In this document: one piece after another, positions 1 to 6,634 of the stretch
Numbering within the stretch: the stretch's first letter is position 1
Layout of the letters: each line of letters starts with the position of its first letter
Source: Desulfovibrio sp.
Lineage (GTDB): Bacteria; Desulfobacterota; Desulfovibrionia; Desulfovibrionales; Desulfovibrionaceae
Length of the DNA stretch: 13,642 nt
Direction of reading: 5' to 3'
NCBI GenBank assembly: GCA_031275955.1
Contig: JAISNZ010000141.1
Span: forward strand, 1 to 13,642
Position numbers and translations under genes: made by a program
Notes under the pieces: model-generated
Seen by the model: the letters and a program-made list of their open reading frames with translations, nothing else
Databases searched by the model: none
Told to the model about the DNA's origin: nothing

Positions 1-361
<361 letters not shown>

Positions 362-664
362 TCAATCCCGCTTCCGGCGGGAGGGCGTCCGGGCGCCTTT
401 TTTTTTGTCCAGCCTGCGGTTCCGGAAATAAATCAGCACTCCGCACAAAACCATGGCGGCGTCCAGGACATAGAAGAGGAAAACATAATTCAGGCGGCCG
501 GATATCAGTTTGGCGCTGATGCCGCAGGCATAGCCCGTGAGCACAATGAGGAGGAAACTCAGGCTTGTTCCTCTGGCTGTCCTGCTCCGCAGGCTGTGGA
601 CAAGGGCAGCCGGCCAGGCCGCTCCGAAGGCAACCAGCATGGCGCTTTCCAGGATCTCCGCCAT
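362..664 (-). CDS. Small three-helix membrane protein, PQ-loop-like
   Basis: The predicted product is 100 aa. The open frame extends upstream to 1057, but the added residues look non-coding, and ATG 662-664 is preceded by GCGAGG about 9 nt away, so I start there. Three hydrophobic segments are visible at about residues 4-22, 35-53 and 58-80, followed by a very basic tail rich in Lys and Arg. The run FGAAWPAALVHSLRSRTARG followed by SLSFLLIVLTGY resembles small hypothetical membrane proteins of anaerobes that look like half of a PQ-loop/SWEET transporter (helix, Pro, basic loop, helix). Half-size members of that fold act as dimers, so a small-solute transport role is possible but unproven. The gene stands alone; GATAAT on the minus strand at 754-759 could be a -10 element, but I find no good -35. 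Confidence 0.7.
   Translation of the reverse strand: MAEILESAMLVAFGAAWPAALVHSLRSRTARGTSLSFLLIVLTGYACGISAKLISGRLNYVFLFYVLDAAMVLCGVLIYFRNRRLDKKKGARTPSRRKRD
366..406 (+). terminator. Candidate rho-independent terminator for + strand transcripts entering from the left
   Basis: Two stems lie in tandem: TCCCGC 366-371 with GCGGGA 377-382, then AGGGCG 382-387 with CGCCTT 394-399 (one G-U pair), running into nine T residues at 398-406. The layout is that of an intrinsic terminator on the plus strand. It lies inside the 3' end of the minus-strand membrane-protein gene, where the T-run supplies the Lys codons. It would stop a plus-strand transcript from a gene left of the window. The stems are short and share one base, so confidence is moderate. 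Confidence 0.4.
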
Positions 665-828
665 GTCGGGGAACCTCGCGCTTTCAGCCGAAGCGCGCGG
701 GAACCGGAGCGTACGCGTCTCCGGAATCCGCGTCGGTAAAAATCGCCCGGCTGGATTATCTTTTCCGCAACGCCCCCGGGGAAACGCTGGTGTATCTTCT
801 TGAGGGGGCTTTGCCCACTCAAACGTCC

Positions 829-886
829 CCGGCAGGGGCATCCTGACAGGATGAGTTCGCCATCTCTGACGTTCGGGACGAACGGC
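829..886 (+). repeat. Dispersed intergenic repeat, copy 1
   Basis: Bases 841-886 align without gaps to 9086-9131 with 38 of 46 positions identical by hand count, and weaker similarity extends left to about 829. This copy contains a perfect short palindrome (CATCCT 839-844, GAC, AGGATG 848-853) and a second stem, CGTTC 870-874 with GAACG 880-884. Both copies lie between genes, as expected of a REP/BIME-like or small non-autonomous element. Confidence 0.7.
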
Positions 887-914
887 CCCAGCGGGGTTTG
901 GGGCGGAGCCCCGA
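886..914 (+). repeat. GC-rich double-hairpin repeat, copy 1
   Basis: Two tiny stems sit side by side: CCCC 886-889 with GGGG 893-896, and GGGGC 900-904 with GCCCC 908-912. The reverse complement matches 12753-12783 with a few mismatches and two small gaps. Similar GC-rich intergenic hairpins are common in GC-rich bacteria, so homology is likely but the short length limits certainty. It abuts the 829-886 repeat directly. Confidence 0.5.
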
Positions 915-1060
915 CAAATCAGCATTTCCCCAAGGCGCTTTTTTGCTCCCGCTATTTTATCCCCTGCAGGAATTTTCCGCAATACGTTTGGCAGGAATCT
1001 TCTAATCAGACGAATTTTGTTGCGCCAGAGGCGGTGCGGGGTATCGCCCGAAGCCAACGG

Positions 1061-1120
1061 AGAGGCGAAAAGCCTCTGTTTGCGCGGCGATTATTCCGCA
1101 AGGCGAAACCTTTTTTTTTT
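1061..1120 (+). terminator. Hairpins followed by T10: attenuator or terminator candidate in the operon leader
   Basis: AGAGGC 1061-1066 pairs perfectly with GCCTCT 1072-1077 around a GAAAA loop. GCGG 1084-1087 can pair with CCGC 1096-1099, and AAGG 1100-1103 with CCTT 1109-1112, which runs into ten T residues at 1111-1120. This lies about 125 nt before the DUF5058 gene, in the same direction. No plus-strand gene precedes it in the window, so it may be a regulated leader terminator rather than the end of a gene. I do not recognise a known riboswitch class. Confidence 0.35.
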
Positions 1121-1244
1121 CTGCTTTATTGATCCCGGCGCGAGCCTTCATGTACCCTGGCATCTATCTCTTCACCCAAGGGCAGCGGATGCGGACAGAA
1201 CCCTCTTGGTGTTGGCCTGAAGGAAAAGAAAGGAGAAAAATTGT

Positions 1245-1958
1245 ATGGAATTTCAAGAACTGATCAACAGTCCTGGCTTGTGGCTGGCATCCTCCGTCAT
1301 GGTGATTGCCGTCGTCATTCAAGCGTTTGTCTTCCTGCGGGCGGCTCTGGCGGAGGCCCGCAAGGTGGGCATGTCGCGGGAACGGTATATCGGCGGGCTT
1401 CGCTCCGCCGTGATCACGGCCATTGGCCCCTCCTTTTCTCCAGTTATTGTGCTGCTTTCCCTGATTGCCGTCATCGGCGCGCCCACCGCCTGGATGCGCC
1501 TGAACGACATCGGCGCGGCGCGGACGGAACTGGCCATGGTTTCCCTTTCCTCCGCCCTGGTGCACGGCGAAGTGGGCACCGCCTCCTTTGGAGTGGAAGC
1601 CTTCACCTATGCCCTCTGGGGCATGGCCCTGAACAACATGGGCTGGATCCTCGTTTCCCTGTTCTGCGTCCATCGTATGAGCAAGATCGTGGAGCGACTG
1701 TATGCGAAATATAATCCCGCCTGGATCCGGCTCCTTATGTCCGGAACGATTATCGGCCTGTTCGCCTATCTGTTGTCCGGGCAGATAACCTCTCCCATGT
1801 TGCATGGGCAATACGGCAAGCTGTGCGCGGGTTTCGTTTCGGCCGTCACCATGCTGATTATTACCCGGCTGCTGGCTAAATATCAAAGAATGCAAGAACT
1901 TGCCCTCGGCCTTGCCATGCTGGCAGGCATGTTGACCGCCCAGGCGACATTCGGCTGA
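1245..1958 (+). CDS. DUF5058 family multi-pass membrane protein
   Basis: The product is 237 aa. ATG 1245 follows AAGGAG with about 10 nt spacing. About six hydrophobic segments are visible (roughly residues 12-34, 56-80, 120-142, 161-179, 192-211 and 217-234). The run AVITAIGPSFSPVI (55-68) and the conserved-looking GAPTAWMRLNDIGAARTELAM region (78-98) resemble DUF5058 proteins, inner-membrane proteins of anaerobes often found next to amidohydrolases or amidases. No biochemical function is established that I know of. It is first in a close series with another membrane protein (17 nt gap) and an amidase, so I infer a subunit of a transporter for an amide or amino-acid derivative. Family assignment is by recall of sequence pattern, not by search. 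Confidence 0.75.
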   Translation: MEFQELINSPGLWLASSVMVIAVVIQAFVFLRAALAEARKVGMSRERYIGGLRSAVITAIGPSFSPVIVLLSLIAVIGAPTAWMRLNDIGAARTELAMVSLSSALVHGEVGTASFGVEAFTYALWGMALNNMGWILVSLFCVHRMSKIVERLYAKYNPAWIRLLMSGTIIGLFAYLLSGQITSPMLHGQYGKLCAGFVSAVTMLIITRLLAKYQRMQELALGLAMLAGMLTAQATFG

Positions 1959-1975
1959 TGAAGGAGGAATGAACC

Positions 1976-2668
1976 ATGCATGCTGAATTCAACACAGGCT
2001 CCGAGTTCAATAAGACGCTGATCACCCTGGGCATAGCCACTCTGTGTTTTGCCCTGATCGCGAACTTCATCCCGGCCATTTATCTCTTTGTCTTTCACGG
2101 CATCATCCCGAAGGGGGAAGACATCCTGAAAATATGGGGAGTTGCCGCGGCTACCTACGGCGTTTCCTGGGTTGTCCAGCCCATTGCCTATTACGGCGTT
2201 CTCGGCACCAGCGGATCCTATATCACCTGGGTCGCGGGCAGCGCCGGGGATATCCGCCTGCCGGCGGCGGCCATGGCCCAGAAGGTGGCAGGGGTGGAAT
2301 CCGGCACCCATGAAGGCGACATTATGGCCACCATAGGCGTTGCCAGTTCCGTCTTTGTCTCCGTCGCCTTTGTCACTTTGTTTACCTTTATCGGGGCCAA
2401 CGTGCTGCCCCATCTGCCGCAGTTTTTCATCAAGTCCTTCAGCTTCATCCTGCCGGCGCTATTCGCGGCAGTGTACATGGAAGTCGCCCGCAAGGACATC
2501 CGGGCTGGCGTGGGCGGCATCGTGGTCGCCATGATCCTGACCTACATCGGCATCCAGCTTAAGGCTCCGGGCTGGGCGATGACTCTGATCATCGTCGCCA
2601 GCGGCGTTGCGGTGAACCGGATCCTGTATGTGTACGACAGGAGCAAAAAAGGGACGGAGAAGGCCTGA
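1976..2668 (+). CDS. Multi-pass membrane protein, partner of the DUF5058 protein
   Basis: The product is 230 aa. A strong ribosome binding site, AAGGAGGAA at 1961-1969, sits just after the upstream stop, and ATG 1976 follows. About six hydrophobic segments are visible (roughly residues 15-40, 53-73, 115-142, 151-170, 177-194 and 199-217). A polar, glycine-rich loop lies at about 77-115, with GTSGSYITWVAGSAGDIRLP (77-96) and ESGTHEGDI (108-116) standing out. The tail is short and basic, probably cytoplasmic. I do not recognise a characterised family. Near-equal size, tight spacing and shared membrane character suggest it forms a complex with the DUF5058 protein; the polar loop could line a substrate path. 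Both points are inference. Confidence 0.75.
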   Translation: MHAEFNTGSEFNKTLITLGIATLCFALIANFIPAIYLFVFHGIIPKGEDILKIWGVAAATYGVSWVVQPIAYYGVLGTSGSYITWVAGSAGDIRLPAAAMAQKVAGVESGTHEGDIMATIGVASSVFVSVAFVTLFTFIGANVLPHLPQFFIKSFSFILPALFAAVYMEVARKDIRAGVGGIVVAMILTYIGIQLKAPGWAMTLIIVASGVAVNRILYVYDRSKKGTEKA

Positions 2669-2700
2669 GGCCGGTTCCAGCCCACAAGGGAGGACATGTC

Positions 2701-4161
2701 ATGGCTGCGAATACCATTATCGGCATGCCGGCCTGGGAGCTTTCCCAGACCATTCAGGCGAAGAAAATCTCCTGCAGGGAGGTCATGGGCATATTTCTGG
2801 ATCACATTGACAAGGTCAATCCCCGGGTGAACGCCATTGTCGCCCTGCAGGACCGATCCGACCTGTTGCGCCAGGCCGGGGAAAAGGACAAGGCCCTGGC
2901 TTCGGGAAAGCCCGACGGATGGCTGCACGGCATGCCGCAGGCCACCAAGGATCTGGAAGACAACAAGGGCATCCCTTCCACCTGGGGCAGCCTTATTCTG
3001 AAAGACAACATCCCCCGGGCGGACGCCCTGATGACCAGACGGATCAAAGCCGCCGGGGGCATCCTTGTGGGCAGGACCAACACCCCGGAATTCGGTCTGG
3101 GGTCGCATACCTACAACGAGGTCTACGGGGCCACCCGCAATCCTTACAATCAGGCCCTGTCGGCGGGAGGCAGCAGCGGCGGTGCCGCCTGTTCCGTGGC
3201 TCTGGGCATGCTTCCCGTGGCTGACGGCACGGACTTCATGGGGTCTTTGCGCAACCCGGCGGGTTGGTGCAACGTGTTCGGCTTCCGTCCCACCTTCGGT
3301 CGCGTGCCCGGAGGAGTGGAACTGTTTATGAACACCTTTTCCACCAAGGGGGCCATGGGCCGCACCGTGCCCGATGTCGCCCTGCTCCTGGCCACCATAG
3401 CGGGCTATTATCCGGGCATTCCCCTTTCTCTGGACAACGATCCCCAGTTGGACGCCCTGACGCCGCAGAATGTCTGCGACCGCCTCAAGGCGGATCACAG
3501 GGGCAAAAAGATCGGCTGGATCGGCGACTGGAAAGGGTATCTTCCCATGGAGGAAGGCGTCATCGCCCAATGCGAAGAAGCCCTCCGGGCCTTCACCCGG
3601 ATCGGCCTTACTGTGGAACCTCTGGATCCGCCCATGGACGGAGCTGAATTCTGGGAGGAAATCTGGCTGCCCCTGCGCCATTTCGGCATGATCAACCAGA
3701 AGGCCAACTATGAGGATCCCGCCAAACGCAAACTGCTGAAACCCGCCGTCTGCTACGAGTACGAGGGCTCGGAAAAATACAGCGCCAGGGATATTTACGC
3801 GGCCGCGATGAAGCGTAGCGATTTTTACCGCACCGTCCTCAAGCTGTTTGATTCCTATGCCTATCTCGCCGTGCCCACGGCTCAATTGTTCGCTTTTGAC
3901 GTTACCCTGGACTGGCCGAAGGAAATTGCCGGCAAAAAGATGGATACCTATCATCGCTGGATGGAGGTCGTTGCCGCCTGGACCATGGCCGACTGCCCGA
4001 CAATAGGCATCCCCGCCGGATTTGACGCCCAGGGCAGGTCCATGGGAATCCAGCTCATCGGCAAGCCTCGCTGCGACTTCGATCTCCTGCAGATGGCCTA
4101 TGCCTATGAGCTTGCCACGGACTGGGTAGGAAAATTTCCGCCAAAGCTGCTGCGCGGATGA
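2701..4161 (+). CDS. Amidase signature (AS) family hydrolase
   Basis: The product is 486 aa, a normal length for AS enzymes. ATG 2701 follows GGGAGG with about 8 nt spacing. It should hydrolyse a carboxylic amide to acid and ammonia in the cytoplasm; there is no signal peptide. The Ser-cisSer-Lys triad is visible: Lys83 in GMPQATKDLED, cis-Ser158 in SAGGSSGGAA, and nucleophile Ser182 in DGTDFMGSLRNPAGWC. The 24-residue gap between the serines equals that of FAAH and malonamidase E2. The common GG before the nucleophile is MG here. The C-terminal part has IGIPAGFDAQGRSMGIQLIG, another AS hallmark. Absence of a GatB or GatC neighbour and the sequence style argue against GatA. The neighbouring membrane proteins suggest the substrate is imported; its identity is unknown. 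Confidence 0.92.
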   Translation: MAANTIIGMPAWELSQTIQAKKISCREVMGIFLDHIDKVNPRVNAIVALQDRSDLLRQAGEKDKALASGKPDGWLHGMPQATKDLEDNKGIPSTWGSLILKDNIPRADALMTRRIKAAGGILVGRTNTPEFGLGSHTYNEVYGATRNPYNQALSAGGSSGGAACSVALGMLPVADGTDFMGSLRNPAGWCNVFGFRPTFGRVPGGVELFMNTFSTKGAMGRTVPDVALLLATIAGYYPGIPLSLDNDPQLDALTPQNVCDRLKADHRGKKIGWIGDWKGYLPMEEGVIAQCEEALRAFTRIGLTVEPLDPPMDGAEFWEEIWLPLRHFGMINQKANYEDPAKRKLLKPAVCYEYEGSEKYSARDIYAAAMKRSDFYRTVLKLFDSYAYLAVPTAQLFAFDVTLDWPKEIAGKKMDTYHRWMEVVAAWTMADCPTIGIPAGFDAQGRSMGIQLIGKPRCDFDLLQMAYAYELATDWVGKFPPKLLRG

Positions 4162-4184
4162 CAGGCGCCTTCCTGTTTCCCTCT

Positions 4185-4218
4185 TCTCCCGCCGCTCCGG
4201 TAAAGTAGCGGCGGGAGA
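4185..4218 (+). other. 12-bp perfect inverted repeat between amidase and dctA
   Basis: TCTCCCGCCGCT at 4185-4196 pairs fully with AGCGGCGGGAGA at 4207-4218 around a 10-nt loop. No T-run follows on either strand, so it is not a classical intrinsic terminator. It lies 23 nt after the amidase stop and about 95 nt before dctA. It could protect the 3' end of the upstream message, lower read-through into dctA, or bind a regulator. Confidence 0.6.
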
Positions 4219-4313
4219 GGGGCTCGCGAGCGGACCTCCGCTGCGAAGGCGCAAGCGCGATTCCTTTGTGCAATGAAGCGCCGGAGCGGGCGTAGTCCCA
4301 AGGAAGGCCGGGC

Positions 4314-5615
4314 ATGGATCAGCAGATAGCGCCGGAGGCCACGGCGAAAAAAAAGATTTGGTTTTCTCTGTATTTTCAAGTCCTCGCAGGAATTTTCCTG
4401 GGAATTCTTCTGGGTTTCCTGCTCCCGGAAGCGGGCATTGCCATGAAGCCTTTCGGCGATGCCTTCATCAAGCTGATCAAAATGCTCATCGCCCCCATCA
4501 TCTTCGGCACCATTGTGGCCGGTTTCGCCCACATGGGGGACATGAAGAAGGTCGGGCGTGTTGGTCTCAAGGCCCTGATCTACTTTGAAATCATGACCAC
4601 TCTGGCCCTGATTCTGGGCCTTCTTGTGGCGGACATCCTCCAGCCGGGCGCGGGCATGGGCGTGGACCCCTCGCAACTGGACGCCTCCGCGGTGGAGGCA
4701 TACGCCAGAACGGGACAGAGCCAGAACGCGGTTGATTTTCTCCTCGGCATCATCCCCCAGACGGTCTTCAGCGGTTTTGTCCAGGGGAATATCCTCCAGG
4801 TGCTGCTCATTTCCTGCCTGTTCGGAACAGCCCTGCTCCAGCTTGGAGAAAAGGGACAGGCGGTGCTGAGCCTGGTGGATCAGATCACCGGGGTCTTTTT
4901 CGGAATCATTTCCATGGTCATGCGCCTCGCGCCTTTGGGCGCCTTTGGCGCCATGGGCTTCACCATCGGCAGGTACGGCATTGCCGCCCTTAGCAATCTG
5001 GCCCTGCTCATGGGGGCGGTTTATATCACCTGCGGGTTGTTCCTTTTCTGTTGCCTGGGTCTGGTGACCAGATTCTGCGGTTTCAGCGTCTGGGCCTTCA
5101 TCAGGTACATCAAGGAAGAATTCTTTATTGTCCTTGGGACTTCCTCATCGGAATCCGCGCTTCCCCGGCTGATGCTCAAGATGGAGCAGGCGGGCTGCGC
5201 CCGATCCGTAGTGGGCCTGGTCATTCCCACCGGCTACAGCTTCAATCTGGACGGCACCTGCATCTACTTGACCATGGCCGCCATTTTCATCGGCCAGGCC
5301 TGCGACATCCCCATGTCCCTGGGAGACAAACTGGCTCTGCTGGCCGTCCTGCTGCTGACCTCCAAGGGCGCCGCCGCCGTGACGGGCGGCGGTTTTGTCA
5401 CTCTGGCCGCCACCCTGTCCACGTTGGGCGATCTGCCCGTTGCCGGCCTGACCCTGCTTCTGGGCGTAGACCGATTCATGTCCGAGGCCCGCGCCCTGAC
5501 CAACCTGATCGGCAACGGCATCGCCACCATCGTTGTGGCCAAGTGGGAAAATGCCTTGGATGAAAAAAAGCTGGCCCAGGCCCTGCGCGGCGACGGGGCG
5601 CGACCGGCCGGCTGA
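4314..5615 (+). CDS. dctA: DctA-like C4-dicarboxylate:cation symporter (DAACS family)
   Basis: The product is 433 aa, matching the family's usual length. ATG 4314 follows AGGAAGG with about 7 nt spacing. It is an inner-membrane carrier driven by a proton or sodium gradient. Hallmarks in order: the hairpin-1 serine-rich motif GTSSSESALPR (275-285), the NMDGT-equivalent NLDGT (311-315), the hairpin-2 motif TSKGAAAVTGGGF (349-361), and DRFMSEARALTNLIGNG (386-402), which is close to DctA proper and contains the Arg/Asn substrate-site region. Eight transmembrane helices are expected. Glutamate/aspartate members of the superfamily share the fold, but the last motif favours C4-dicarboxylates. It follows the amidase by 152 nt on the same strand, separated by a strong hairpin, so it may be co-regulated or have its own promoter. 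Confidence 0.88.
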   Translation: MDQQIAPEATAKKKIWFSLYFQVLAGIFLGILLGFLLPEAGIAMKPFGDAFIKLIKMLIAPIIFGTIVAGFAHMGDMKKVGRVGLKALIYFEIMTTLALILGLLVADILQPGAGMGVDPSQLDASAVEAYARTGQSQNAVDFLLGIIPQTVFSGFVQGNILQVLLISCLFGTALLQLGEKGQAVLSLVDQITGVFFGIISMVMRLAPLGAFGAMGFTIGRYGIAALSNLALLMGAVYITCGLFLFCCLGLVTRFCGFSVWAFIRYIKEEFFIVLGTSSSESALPRLMLKMEQAGCARSVVGLVIPTGYSFNLDGTCIYLTMAAIFIGQACDIPMSLGDKLALLAVLLLTSKGAAAVTGGGFVTLAATLSTLGDLPVAGLTLLLGVDRFMSEARALTNLIGNGIATIVVAKWENALDEKKLAQALRGDGARPAG

Positions 5616-5645
5616 CTGCGGAGCGGTTTCGCCCGGGGGCTGCGC

Positions 5646-6164
5646 TCAACGCAGGAAAAACAAGGTGCCCCCCGTCTCTCTGCCGTGGCGGACCTCCGTC
5701 AGGCCCAGCCTGTTTTCCTGCAGAGGTTTGAGACGCAGGACGGTAAAGTCGTCCATGCCCAGATCCACATATTCAGCCGTTTCGTCCCGGACTTCAAAGT
5801 ACAGGTTGCGGGTATCCCCGTCCGGGGCGATATGGGTCAGCCTGTGGCGATCCACGTCCAGAATCAGGCGCGCCCTGTCCAGCCCCTCCTTCAGCCCCGT
5901 TTCCCGCAGGGATGGGTTATGCGCCAGCAACGTTTCCAGATCATAGCGCCAGGTCCCGTCCACCTGACTGAGGATGAGACCGGGCGTCTGCGCAAGGCGC
6001 GTTGCCGCGCGGCCGGAAAGTTCTCCCGGTCCTCCTCCCATGCCCTGAGACTGCCGGGGGAACCCGGCAATCCCAATTCCTCCGGCCAGAAAGGCCAGGC
6101 AGAGGAAAAAAAGCAGGGCCGGGACGGCCGGCGGGCGGGATCGGGTTGGCGGGGACATCGGCAT
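5646..6164 (-). CDS. Single-pass membrane-anchored protein of unknown function
   Basis: The product is 172 aa. The frame is open upstream through the tRNA gene, but ATG 6162-6164 has AGGAG about 7 nt upstream, so the real protein starts there. A short basic, proline-rich N-terminus is followed by one hydrophobic helix (about 13-35, AVPALLFFLCLAFLAGGIGIAG) and a soluble, mostly beta-like domain expected outside the cytoplasm. Readable runs include GTWRYDLETLLAHNPSLRE and FEVRDETAEYVDLGMDDF. I do not recognise a family. The gene converges on dctA (stops 30 nt apart, no clear terminator between) and lies about 100 nt downstream of a tRNA-Leu on the same strand, with which it may be co-transcribed. 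Confidence 0.7.
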   Translation of the reverse strand: MPMSPPTRSRPPAVPALLFFLCLAFLAGGIGIAGFPRQSQGMGGGPGELSGRAATRLAQTPGLILSQVDGTWRYDLETLLAHNPSLRETGLKEGLDRARLILDVDRHRLTHIAPDGDTRNLYFEVRDETAEYVDLGMDDFTVLRLKPLQENRLGLTEVRHGRETGGTLFFLR

Positions 6165-6265
6165 GGCGCGTCTCCTGAAGACTGGCAGGACGCGCCTCTT
6201 TGGCCAAGGAAGGGCCGCGAAACCTGAAGGGTTCCACGCGCCGCCCTGCGGACGTAAGTGTTCGG

Positions 6266-6349
6266 TGGTGCGAGAGGGGGGACTTGAACCCCCACGGATG
6301 AAACCGCCGGATTCTAAGTCCGGTGCGTCTGCCATTCCGCCACTCTCGC
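6266..6349 (-). tRNA. tRNA-Leu (anticodon UAG), CCA encoded
   Basis: On the minus strand the sequence folds as a class II tRNA. The acceptor is GCGAGAG 6343-6349 with CTCTCGC 6270-6276, followed by A and an encoded CCA (6266-6268). The anticodon stem is CCGGA/TCCGG around loop CTTAGAA, with anticodon TAG at 6314-6316 (it reads CUA and probably other CUN codons). The T stem is GGGGG/CCCCC around TTCAAGT. The extended variable arm is as expected for leucine. No integrase or duplicated 3' end is visible, so there is no sign that it serves as an integration site here. Confidence 0.97.
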
Positions 6350-6536
6350 TCCGGAATGCCTCCCGCCGCGCAAAAGGACAGGAACCCCTGCCGCGAAAGG
6401 TCGCGCCAGCGCCGCGGCGGTTCCGCCTCCGGAGGATCTGCCCTTCACCCGGAGACGCTCCCGGGTGGGAAACCGGAAGATAAGGCTGGCGCTTTCTATC
6501 CCGCCCGGTCCTGGCTGTCAACAGAGGGAAACAGCC

Positions 6537-6565
6537 TTGAAATATCAGCGAACCTGCGCTATCGT
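6537..6565 (+). promoter_or_regulatory. Candidate sigma-70 promoter for the GAF-PAS kinase
   Basis: TTGAAA (6537-6542, 5 of 6 to consensus) and TATCGT (6560-6565, 4 of 6) are separated by exactly 17 nt. Transcription would begin near 6572, about 63 nt before the chosen ATG at 6635. That also argues against any longer N-terminus, since upstream codons would lie before the transcript start. Confidence 0.45.
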
Positions 6566-6634
6566 CGCGCCGGGATTCATTCAGGCGCGCTTTCCGCTGC
6601 CGGAAAAGGCGCTGCCGTCAACAAGGATACAGGC

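Larger units (their letters stand above)
665..1244. other. 580-nt non-coding region upstream of the amide/transport operon
   Basis: No credible gene is seen. The region holds a dispersed repeat (829-886), a GC-rich double hairpin (886-914) and a hairpin plus T-run (1061-1120). The promoter of the downstream operon should lie here. TCTAAT at 1001-1006 is a fair -10 match but has no matching -35. The ribosome binding site for the first operon gene, AAGGAG at about 1229-1234, closes the region. Confidence 0.6.

Noticed and set aside
989..1004. Sigma-54-like site TGGCAGG-N4-TTCTA upstream of the DUF5058 operon
   Set aside because: The -24 half is good but the essential GC of the -12 element is missing (CT instead).
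665..1057. 131-residue N-terminal extension of the PQ-loop-like protein
   Set aside because: It crosses both dispersed repeats and has Arg/Pro-rich composition without domain character.
6266..6349. tRNA-Leu as an integration site of a mobile element
   Set aside because: No integrase, no duplicated tRNA 3' end, and no transposase was seen anywhere in the window.
6165..6521. N-terminal extension of the minus-strand membrane-anchored protein
   Set aside because: It translates the tRNA-Leu itself (SESGGMADAPDLESGG is the usual tRNA read-through pattern); the ATG at 6162-6164 has its own ribosome binding site.
6323..6634. 104-residue N-terminal extension of the GAF-PAS kinase
   Set aside because: It runs through the tRNA-Leu gene on the opposite strand, has non-protein-like composition, and lies partly upstream of a promoter candidate; ATG 6635 has a good ribosome binding site.
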